Source: Silene conica (lineage: Eukaryota; Streptophyta; Magnoliopsida; Caryophyllales; Caryophyllaceae). From it: a stretch of DNA of 64,000 nucleotides. Where the stretch lies: assembly GCA_029255685.2 (NCBI GenBank), contig CM055314.2, forward strand, positions 762,399 through 826,398, in the 5' to 3' direction. The notes beneath the pieces are model-generated. The model ran no database searches and was not told the origin of the DNA. It worked only from the letters and a program-made list of their open reading frames with translations. A program made the position numbers and the translations under genes. Of this stretch, positions 11,398-21,800 are shown one piece after another (position 1 is the stretch's first letter; the number at the start of each line of letters is the position of its first letter).

Positions 11398-11895
11398 TTA
11401 TTCGCTAGTAACCTTACAAAATAAATCTCTCTCTATAAAAGTAACTAAATTATCATTCAACAAATCATCTCCCATGCTATTGCGGACTTTATTCTTTATA
11501 TATATCATTGCCGAAAAAACTCTTTCTACACTTGCTGTCGCCACAGGAAGAACCAATACAAATTTTAGAAGCAAATACACCTTCATGTGTACCTAATGTT
11601 TCGTTGTCTCAACAAGCTCCATGGAAAGATCGTCTAGATTCTATAAATTCCAGAATCTATCATCATTTCTAACATCTTTAACAAAGTTTCGAAGTTCATA
11701 TTCAAAATGTAGCAAATCAACACCTGTAAATTCACACGGATAGAAGGTAGCAAGTTGAAGCAAATGACGGATATTAAATGATGAAAATTGATCTCTAGGG
11801 TTGAAGCATGACATATAAGTGAGTAAATCTTTGCTTCTCTCGCTAAATCGATCATCAATTTCTGTCAAAATTTGATCAATCAAGCTCAAAAACAC
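11398..11895 (-). pseudogene. hAT-family transposase C-terminal remnant (ZMYM1-like)
   Basis: Two minus-strand blocks in adjacent frames. 11895-11641 reads RFSERSKDLLTYMSCFNP and further FYPCEFTGVDLLHFEYEL. 11586-11398 reads LPVATASVERVFSAM and then IKNKVRNSMGDDLLND. The second is the hAT C-terminal dimerisation region, in which (V/S)TASVER.FS is diagnostic. The two blocks are separated by a frameshift and stops, and the DDE catalytic core upstream is absent. It is a dead fragment, inserted between the solo LTR and the steroid-binding protein gene. Confidence 0.85.
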
Positions 11896-12221
11896 TTAGC
11901 CGCATTATGCCAGGGTAAGTTAATGTAGCCAGTATTGCCTCAAAATTCTCTTCATGCTATGTTGACCTTCAAAACCTCACAGCTTCAATACTTGAGCCTA
12001 ATCACATCAGTTTTTGAGTTGAGAAATATTTCCTGGATTTTTATTGTTCTACAACAAAGATAGACCTTCCAACATTACAATAACATAGCTCAAATACAAC
12101 AACATCGTCCCAATACTAAAACTACAGTCGCAGAATGACAGTCGATACTCTAGGAATCAAATTAGTCTTGGCCGAGAAACATAGGCAAGCTACAAGCGGG
12201 AGGAAGGACGGTAGTCCGGTA

Positions 12222-12791
12222 CTATACAGCTTTTTTCGTTTCAGAATGATCATCGTCAACAATAGCAGCTTTATGGACAAGAACGCCGACCTTGGGATAT
12301 TTCTCATTGAACTTAAGCTCCCAATCCTCGAGGACATCTAGCTCAGATTCACTAAGTCCTTCGGTGTTCCCTGTGAGGTCCTGTGGGTCAAACGACATGA
12401 GGGCTAGTGCTCTAGTGGCATCATGACCGGCAAACATGGCATAGGGTCCACCAGGACCATAGAACATTCTGCCTCGTGACACGTCATAGATTTGTCCCTT
12501 GATTGCCATCAGCAACGGCTTCTGTGGGCTGGACCCGTCATACGCTTTGAGTTCCTCCGCTGTGACGTCACCCAATTGCACCGGCTCCCGTGTCATATCC
12601 GCCTCGTATACCGCATTCATGTCTTTCACTGCCTTGTAATCATCAACGGCCACAAACATTCCACACACAATCTTGTAAGTTAATATCATTACGCCCACAA
12701 TTACTATAAAAGCCGTTGGCGACAGTCCCAGATAATCACGTATGGCTTCAGTTACCATCCCGTACATATGCCTTAATCCAACTATTTGCAT
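12222..12791 (-). CDS. Membrane steroid-binding protein (MSBP/MAPR family)
   Basis: Predicted 189 residues. A hydrophobic helix at residues ~24-45 (AFIVIVGVMILTYKIV) follows a short N-terminus ending YLGLSP, the family's anchor layout. The cytochrome b5-like MAPR domain spans ~70-170: VTAEELKAYDGS, KPLLMAIKGQIYDVS, RMFYGPGGPYAMFAG and DWELKFNEKYPKVG. The tail is acidic but short (DDDHSETKKAV). Plant relatives sit in plasma or ER membrane, bind steroids and organise membrane P450s. I chose the ATG at 12791, the first in this exon, giving about the family's N-terminal length. Downstream ATGs at 12767 and 12758 are alternatives. A 5' leader exon probably lies at ~14428-14495, joined by the acceptor TTTGCAG near 12831. 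Confidence 0.9.
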   Translation of the reverse strand: MQIVGLRHMYGMVTEAIRDYLGLSPTAFIVIVGVMILTYKIVCGMFVAVDDYKAVKDMNAVYEADMTREPVQLGDVTAEELKAYDGSSPQKPLLMAIKGQIYDVSRGRMFYGPGGPYAMFAGHDATRALALMSFDPQDLTGNTEGLSESELDVLEDWELKFNEKYPKVGVLVHKAAIVDDDHSETKKAV

Positions 12792-13652
12792 TTTGTTTTT
12801 TTCAAATTTTGTGGCTGCCAAAATCTTTCTGCAAACACGGATACAACTAGTTCATCCCGTTTTCAAACCCACAACAAAATAACTTCAAGTGAAATACACC
12901 CGTAATGGAATGCACATATACACTAAAACCTGCATATTGGAATTAGAAACAGTGGTTACCAAAGAGATTAAACTGAACAAGTACATAGCCGCAAACCAGA
13001 ACAAACATATTCCATAAGATTTAAACCATTAAAAGACCAAGTACAATGTAGAAGAAAAAGAAGCTTGTGATGATAACTTCGTGTTTTGAAACCTGAAAAT
13101 GAGTTGGTTGACGGAGCAAGGAAAATAGTATGGAAATGTGGACAAGGTTAGAGATGATTAGAGGGATAGTAGGTGAAAGAGATGAGGAGAGAGTCGAAGT
13201 TGAATAGTTGGGGTTTAGGCATCAGAGGATGCACAATGAACTATTGAAGAGTACGCTAACATCCTCTTATGTTTTTCGGTTTTTCCTCTCCCTTTATCTT
13301 TTTGACATATCAGTTACTCTTTTATCACTCATTTTTCACTATCTTCATCCTCGTCCTTCTCTTCTTCTATTTTTTTCCTGCATCAAAGAGGATCCTCTCT
13401 ACCTCCTCTTTCATATTTTGATTATTTTGTCTATTAAAAATAAAATAAAATAAGGTGTACATGCAATATTTTCAAGTGGGTAGAAGGGTCTAGGTTGTAC
13501 TTCCTCTAAACATAGAGGAAGCACCCCTCTCAGCTAAGAGGATAGTCAATCCTCTTCAATGTGGATGCTCTCGAGTGCTTTGAAATGAGGCGGCGTAAAT
13601 AGTATTAGTCTGTGAATCTCAATTGGGGCCGAGAAAAGTAGGTAATTGGGAG

Positions 13653-13857
13653 TAGGGGCGGATTTGGGTGGATAGGGCAGGCAGGTGCCACCCCCATTCC
13701 AAAAATAAGAATACTTTCTGACCATAAATTTCACAAAATAGTGTTGGGCCTAGTAGTTAAAAGTGGCTCTATGTTAGAAGTTTTGTGAGGTTGGAGGTTC
13801 AAAACTCATAAGGCTCTTTTTTTTCTACTAATTGCTAAAATCCTACATCCGCCACTG
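13653..13857. repeat. hAT-like MITE in the leader intron of the steroid-binding protein gene
   Basis: Left end AGGGGCGGATTTGGG and right end CCTACATCCGCCACTGA are imperfect inverted repeats. The interior resembles 47129-47323, with a GTGCCACCCCC / GCACCCCC word near one end. A second possible MITE, with GGATGCACAATGAAC / GAGCATCCACATTGA ends, lies at about 13215-13580. Confidence 0.5.
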
Positions 13858-14427
13858 ATTGGGAGTCTGGGAGGCATGAAACAGCAACTCCTAAATCAAT
13901 CATATCATGATACTGAATCTACCTATCTATCTATCTAATCTATCTCTCTGGTTCTTCCATCCCTCTTCCCTCCCTGCATATGCCTTTCCATTTCATGTTA
14001 TCATACGGTCCTGCGGCCATCTCATGCTTTGAAATTCAAAACACGGAGTGTATTTGTTTACCTTTGTTTTCGACATTTACAAGAGAGAATCAGAGAAAGA
14101 CTATTCATAACTCATAAGAATCGACTCCTTCAAAGTCGTCCATTTCTCTACTTGTGTAATATGTAATCTCATACAAAACCACAAGCACATCCAGACCAAT
14201 ACTCCATAGCATATAAAGCAGCAAACACTTGCAATCAAGATAATCAGATTGACAGAAACAATCAAAAATGAAATAAAGTGATAATCCAGAGTTAGGTGAA
14301 TGATGAATCATACAAAAACGAGCATTGAATTGAATTGAACTGAACTAAATTGAATCGGTATAGAGTGGAGGATGACAAATAAACGATGATGCTAAGAAAA
14401 TTGGGATTGAACAAAGAAAATACTTAC

Positions 14428-14495
14428 AATAATATTAGGTGAAGAATCGACCGCTCTTCTTCATCCCTCCCTCTCTCTTCTGACTTGCTGTATTA
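14428..14495 (-). other. Predicted non-coding leader exon of the steroid-binding protein gene, with a uORF
   Basis: On the minus strand, CCTAATATTATT is followed by GTAAGTAT, a consensus donor at 14427. Upstream is a pyrimidine/GA-rich stretch typical of plant leaders. It holds an ATG at 14464 that opens a 9-codon uORF (MKKSGRFFT) ending at 14435. The exon's 5' edge is estimated from the TATA box. Confidence 0.5.
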
Positions 14496-14525
14496 ACCAG
14501 ATATTGGGCATCAACTTACCGCACA

Positions 14526-14534
14526 CATATATAA
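14526..14534 (-). promoter_or_regulatory. TATA box for the steroid-binding protein gene
   Basis: GATTATATATGTG on the minus strand, roughly 30-35 bp before the GA-rich leader. It fits transcription starting near 14495. Confidence 0.45.
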
Positions 14535-14539
14535 TCGGT

Positions 14540-15590
14540 CTATGGCTCTATGCTCTTGGGTTTAAAATTCACCTTTGGAAAAAAGTTCCGAATGCGGGAA
14601 TTAACGCGGGATTAAACTTTGACCTTAGTGTGAGAGAAGTCGAGATGGACCCTTTTTGATAAATCTTTATCTTTATATTAAGGAATCGACTTACGAATTC
14701 GAGAGGGAGGTGAGGCGATATTGCTAGTGTTCTATTAGACCATCCCTAAGTAAGATCACCAAGGAGGTCACGATCTTGTTGGATCACCATAATTACGTAA
14801 TTAAAATACGGAGTACTAATTTTGGTGACCTTATATTAATTTTGGTGATCTTGGAGTTTTCAGGGCCAATTTGTGACCCCGAAATAAGTTGGTGGCGTAT
14901 GACGTGTCAAAGTGTTATTGACTTATTATATTATTTGGTGGGACAGAGGATGTAGTTAAATGATTGAAAATGTTGAAAAATGGAAAATGATTGGAAAATG
15001 ATTGGGTTGATGCCCTTAGGTCGTGACCTTATGCTTGAGAGGGTGAAAGTGAGATGAAAGTTGGTCAAAATAATTAAAATGAGATTAAAAGTTAAAACGT
15101 GCTGGCGACCCAGTTAGCGTGAATTACTAATAAACAACGAAATTAAACAACGAAACTAATAAACAACGAAATTAAATCGTGAATTACGATTGTTAATCGT
15201 TAAGTCACACCCTAGGCCTTAATTATACTTGAGTAAAACAACATCATCTTATATCATCTTTTGTTTTAGTTTTTAGTTTTTTACATTAGTTTGCTTAATT
15301 GACATGGAAGTTAGCGTAGTACATTTGGATAATCATCTTATAAATTCTTGCTTTGGCTTAGCTAAACCATAAAATTATACAATCGATACTCATCCTTACC
15401 CCTAGTGGATTCGACCCTCGATCTAATGCAGCTTCATCGTTCATTTGCGAGGTAAACTTTGAAACCATCATTACTCCATATAAAAGAAATTATAAATTGT
15501 TATAACTAGCTCAATAAAATAAACATATCTTGACATTACTCAATTAAACTGTATATCATTACCTCGGATTTCGAATGTTGGATTAAGATT
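14540..15590. other. Intergenic DNA, steroid-binding protein promoter side to NPF gene 3' side
   Basis: No gene seen. 14730-15015 may be an old TIR element, with CTATTAGACCATCCCTAAG on one side and GATGCCCTTAGG on the other, but this is weak. 15120-15180 repeats AACAACGAAA(C/T)TA. Confidence 0.35.
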
Positions 15591-15596
15591 TTTATA

Positions 15597-15687
15597 CTCC
15601 CTCCTATTTTACATAAAAGTCCTATTATTTGATTATATAGATGGAGTATTTTAATAAAATGAGACTTTTATATAGAATAGGAGGAAA
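15597..15687. mobile_element. Short Stowaway-like MITE (91 bp)
   Basis: Flanked by TA on both sides (15595-15596 and 15688-15689). Ends CTCCCTCCTATTTTACATAA and its inverted partner TATAGAATAGGAGGAAA fold into one hairpin. TA target and CTCCCTCC ends are Stowaway hallmarks. Confidence 0.8.
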
Positions 15688-15820
15688 TACAGCGTTATAT
15701 TGAGTCATTTTTAAGTCCATAGTTCTTTGCTTATACATTTCAAGCACACCCTTAATTCTAATAACACAAAGCATTATCGTTTTGGTACACATACTAAGCA
15801 ACTTACATCAACCCTGAATT

Positions 15821-18800
15821 CTAATAACACAAATCATCTACACGAGATTTCTTCCAAACAAACCAATTTGCAACAAATGCATAGAGCACCAAATTCACAC
15901 CACAAAACCCGGCCAAAACCCAATAAAACCGATCCAAATGAGCGCGATTTAGATTATCGACTAACCATGTTTCACCGGTCCTTGACGTAATCTGTTGCAC
16001 AAGCGATATGACCACGCTACTCATCAACGCACCAATTCCTATGGCGCCATTAGTAAATGCCGAGCCTATACTTCTCATATCCTCTGGCATTTGATCATAG
16101 AATATTTCTTGCATACCAACATACGTGAAAAAATCAGTTAGTCCCATGATCACAAATTGCGGGAGTAACCAAGCTACACTCATCGGAACAACGGCCTTCG
16201 GAACATCAATAAGTCCATTCTTGCTCGCGACATGGACTCTCTTTGTCTCAACCAAGGCCGCGACAACAATTGTAAGGATTGATAACCCTAACCCGATCCC
16301 AATCCTTTGAAGGGTATTTATCCCGGAAGGGATTTTAGTGAGTTTTCTCATAGTAGGGACGAAGAGTTTGTCATAAACAGGGACGGAAATTAGGATTACA
16401 ATCCCCGGGATTACTTGTAAAGAGGCCGGAGGGATCTTAAATTTAGGGCCGATTGAAAGGTTAAGGGTCGAGGCTTGTTTGATGAAAAATGTATGAACTT
16501 GAGCTACTATGATTGCGAATGCAAATGTGCAAATCCAAATTGGAATTAAACGAAGAATGAGTTTCACTTCTTCGACTTGGTTTTCTGAACAAAGTCTCCA
16601 TGGATCCCTTGTTTTGTTTCTTGCGTCTTCATCGTCCACTATCATTGCCTTGTCTAGACATCTGCTACAACGTACGTGCCAAATGATTAATTCAATTAAT
16701 ATACATTTTCATACCTTGGAGTTGAAAAATATTCACACGTCAAATCTGAAACCCCATAAACAATGATCAAGCTAGATAAACAATGACGAAGCTAGTCCTG
16801 CGTAGGGCTGTACACTGGGCCGGGCCAAAAAAAGTCAACTCTGACACGACTCTAAAACAACGTTGGGTTGGGCTGAGTCGGGCCGGGCCAAGAAAAGCCA
16901 GCCCTGGCCTTAGGGCCCAGCCCCGGGGCTGTCAGTTGTGTTAGGAGGCCGGGCCGAGCTGCCCAACCCTAGCCCGCGTGAGCTAGAAAAATTGGCCCAT
17001 GTAACAGGGCTGGGCTGGGCGGACCTGCTACGTTGTCCAGCTATAGTCACGGGCAGCCCAAAAAAGAGGAACTTTATCCCATATAGTACATAATTAATGT
17101 AATTTTAATCTAATTTAACTATAAAATAAAAGTTTTCCATCTTGGTTGATAAAACTCTTTCATGTCCAACTCATGAAGGTGGTAGATGTGAGCAATAAAG
17201 TCAAATATGTTATAAAGAGCCAAGGAAACATATGGTTTACGTACTGAGAAAAATCAGTTAGTCTTGCTTGTGACGGGTCGTGTGGAGAGACGGATTATGA
17301 CACTCACAAAACGAATAGGGGGACAAGGTGGGGCACCCCCATGTGCTTCCCTCTCTCCTTTAAATGGGCATTTTGTGAGACAAAATGGTATCCGTCTTCT
17401 CCTTGTGACGGATACTCTCCGTCTACAATGAGAATTTGTGAAGAAAAATAAAGAAAACATTGATTGATGGTACGTACATGCATTACCATTAGCATTAGCG
17501 AAGCGTGTGGAGTATTCAGAAGAACTGCCATCTATGTTAGTGGAAAAGCGCCAGATTGATTTTACCCCAACTATTTATGTTTAATGTTATATCAATAGGT
17601 CTATCTTGTGACCGATATATCCGTCATAAGTTTACAACAGGTCAAGTATACCCAATTGAGTAGATATGACGAGAATGAAAATGCATAGAAAATTACAAAT
17701 AGACTGTCTTTATCTTCCTAAATGGGGTTATTTAACCCATCACAAATTTGCGACGGATATTTCCGTAACAAATGAGAATTTGCGATGTTATATAAGGACC
17801 AAAAACTATTGGATAGTGCATAGGATCTAAATTCAAGATAATTGTTGTCAATCTATAAAGTTATCTAGTGCCACCTCCATCAAACTAAAGATACTTTTGT
17901 ACTTTTTTTCGTCCCTGAACCAAATCATAATGCTATTCTTCTCTATTTTACATCAATTAATTTTTTTTTCTATTTTTAATTTTTTTTTCACTTTAATTAA
18001 GTTTAAATTTTTAGCTCAAGAGTAGCACTGAGCCACTGATAGAGTTGTACACGGGGTCGGGGGCTGGGCCGGGCTGGACTGATAAAATCTGGCCCTGGTT
18101 CTTTTCGCTATCGGGCTGGGTTGGGCCTGCCTTGGCCCTATGTGGGCGAGATGTATAGGGTCGGGCCGGGCTGGCCCGCTATGTTGTCCAGCTCTAAGTA
18201 CTGATATATAGGTCCTATAAAGTTTCATACTATAAGTTGACAAGTTACTCATTCTAAGGTATACCATAAAATTAAGTTAACGAAGATAATTTTTTGAAAT
18301 GTTACACGCATAAGGCGACAATTAAAAAAGTCTTGATATAAACAATACAGCACAGAAAATCCAAATATTCAGATATATAACATAGAATATCTTAAGAATG
18401 TATTTTAAAATTAAAGGGTAATTTCTAATTTTTGATTTGGTTCTAATACGTAAGTTAGAAGGAACACGATGAAGTCTTAATGAAAAATTGTTCGTCCATT
18501 TTTAAATTATTGTTAATTTTGTCGTTATGTGATTGTTGCTAGATGCCCTATTGTTTCATGAATGAATTTCAAAAGGTGAATGAATATCAAATTGTCAAAA
18601 AAGTCATAAAGTACATAGGATTAATATTATGCGACAACAATGGCATATCAAATCATATATTCATATATAAAATACAAAGCATATCTAACTCAAATCATGC
18701 CATTTTACTTTATACAAAGTCGTGCTGAAAACGGATATTATCCGTTATAAGTTGGAGACGGATAGTATCCTCTTATAACAACGCAGGTGAAAAGACAAAT

Positions 18801-21800
18801 GTAGGAAAATGAAATATTTTCATTGGTCATGCCACCTGTATTTTGTGAAAGAGACGTTATCCGTTTTCAACTTGTGACGGATAGTGTACGTCTTCAACCT
18901 GCGACGGATTTAGAATTTATGTTTACTTTATACATCTCCCCCACTTTTGGTATAAAGCTACTCCATATGGTATGGGCGATTAACATTATTTGTTATTCAA
19001 CAACACCAATAGTAAAGAATAATTGTTAGGAATTTTAAAGTGACAAGATCCCTTCAAGGTGAGACTCACAACATATCTGATTCTAGAAATATGTCGAAGA
19101 TTACGACAAGAGATGACAACAAGTAGAATCTGGACATAGTCCTATAAATCTAGATCCAGATCCATTCACACATGGTGTATTCAGATCCTACCCAATTCCC
19201 GATTGTCCAAAATTTACAAATCCATATTACGAATCCCGGTATCCTGGTAGTATCCAGGTAAGATCAAGATCTATCACTCTTTCTACAATAAGGCAAGCCA
19301 CTACTACATATACACAAAAAGCATTATACAACCATATGTATATGAGCATCGTACAACCATTATGCATTTAACTGAGCTTATATATATATAACTTTTAAAC
19401 TATTTTGAGTTGCATTTTAATTTTTTATGTTAAAATTAAAATATAGTGGAACTTATATGTATTGTGTTTTATTTGTATAGTAATTTTTGAGACGTGCTTT
19501 TTCACATACGAAATTTACTCTTTCACATACGACTTTTACAATATTACCCTTGCCATTTTCATTCCCTCACCCATATAATGTTTTCCTCTCTTCCCTCACC
19601 TCGTATACCATCTCCAAATCTCCGATCATCTCCACCTCCAATTAATAAAAAAAGAAATTAATTGAAAAAAGAAAGAAAAACAAACTAGTTATTAGTATTA
19701 TTTATAAAAATAACAAACTAATTAATTTTAAAAAAATAAAAGTAACCCAGGAAAAAAGGAAACCATCTTCTTTCCCAAATTCTCTACCATGACACCACCA
19801 CCACGACACCACCATCCTTTCCCAGCCACACCAAACTAATCACTCCGGCCTCCAACCATTCGTACCCGCGATCGTCCACCATACTCCGATACAAATCAAT
19901 CGCATCACTCACATAGCACCACCATCACCTCGCCATGTCTCTAGCCACCGCACATCCAGAGCAACCGTCAACCACCCTACCTACCGTTTTTTGCCATCCA
20001 TACACCCTAATTAATTGTTCAAGTTTTTAGATTAGTTTGATTTTAATTTTAGGGAAAGTGGATAATAGGAGTGATTAGTGAAAAGGGTATGATTTGGAAA
20101 TTTTATAAAAAAATGTATGTGAAAGAGTAAAGTCCGTATGTGAAAAAGTAATTCCGTAATTTTTTAAGTTCAATGCTTTGTAGTAGGGTTCTTTGCAATA
20201 TAGTTCATATTCTTTGCAATAAAGCTCAAAACTTCTATTAAAAAGCTCAAAATAAGTACAGTTAATTGTATATATCTGATGTTATAATCCTCCATTGACA
20301 TATATAAACACAATATACACCTGTGAATTAAATCTAAATCTAATAATCAACATTATGCCATGTTGCCATGTTGGCCATTTGTTCATGAGAAACCATGTCT
20401 CACTCAAACTGACTAGAATTACTAAACTAAAAATCGCTGACAGATCCATATTAATGAGCAAGATTACCCGACTACTTATATAAATAATAGGCTTGGGCGG
20501 AGCTGGGTCTGATTGAATCCTACTAATTCAAAATAATGGGATCCAGATCCTACCTTATGCTATTCGATCTGGCGGATCGGGTAAGATTTGGATCTAATTG
20601 TCATCCCTATTAACGACCTATGTCAATTGTCACCGACCCAATCATTTTTCACTTTCCGACATTTTCAATTATTTTTTAGATTATTTATCCCACCAAAACC
20701 TCCCACTTTTACTTTTTTTGTTTAATATTTACCATAAATTATAACTAAATTAAATTAATTTTAATTTTTTAATTTTAATCTTAATAAATGTCAAATTTTG
20801 AATTTATAAAAATAATTTAAATATTAATAAATTTCAAAAACAAAATGTAGAGTCTTCTATGTGGTTCACAGTTCGCACCAGTCACCACTATCATATTATT
20901 CACATATAAATATTCACCAAAACAATCTCTCTTTTTTTACTTTCATCTTCTTTGTTAATTGTCAGGAATGCGATTGTTTCAACACAAATTCTCACTAAAG
21001 ACGGACCAATTCCGTCTCCTCAAAAAGACGAGCCAAAATATCACCATTTTAAGGACAAAATGTGACCACGTGAAAACAATCGATTAACTTAAAAATTTAT
21101 ACTAATTACATTTAACGTTAAAATGACAACATTTGACCCGTCTTCTTGATGAAACGGAATTATCACAGAATCCACGGTTTTCAGCAAGACTTGCTATTGT
21201 TTCAAAGGGCACAAAAATATTTCAAACCAATAATATACGAACTAATTTTCTAGCTATTACGCTACAAAGTGACATGATGGACGGACAAGGCTACCAACTT
21301 AAAAAAAAAAAAAAAATTCATGAAAATTCCTTGTTCGATTGGGCACAAAATGGGCACACAAAAGATTAAATTACCTGAATTGATCGGTAGGGGCCAATTT
21401 GTGTATTTCCGAACCACCTAAGCCGTCGTCATCATCATAACACAATCGACGTTGAGTGTCAACATTTTTGACATTCCGCTTTTTATAAGCTGCTACAATC
21501 ACTTGAGCTATCCGAGTGAATGGGCTCCCCACGGGTCGCTGCTTTCTATAGGTCCGACTTCCAACGAGAAATATGAGCAAGGCCAAGGCAACACCGACGG
21601 TTGGTATACTGAATCCGATTGTCCAACTAATATTATCCTCCACATAGATAATTATTAAAACCGCGGTCATTCCACCAATAGATATCCCAAGGAACCACCA
21701 ATTGAAAAAAGAGCTCTTGCTCTTTTTTTGTTCAGGTGTTTCCTCGTCAAATTGGTCTGCTGCAAATGTTTGGACGCATGGTTTGTGACCACCTTCTCCG

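Larger units (their letters stand above)
19109..20609. mobile_element. Outer hAT-like MITE of a three-level nest (NPF gene 1 intron 3)
   Basis: The left end AGAGATGACAACAAG and right end CTAATTGTCATCCCT are inverted repeats. Matching sub-terminal words (TAGATCCAGATCC on the left, GGGATCCAGATCC on the right) support one element split by later insertions. Confidence 0.5.
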
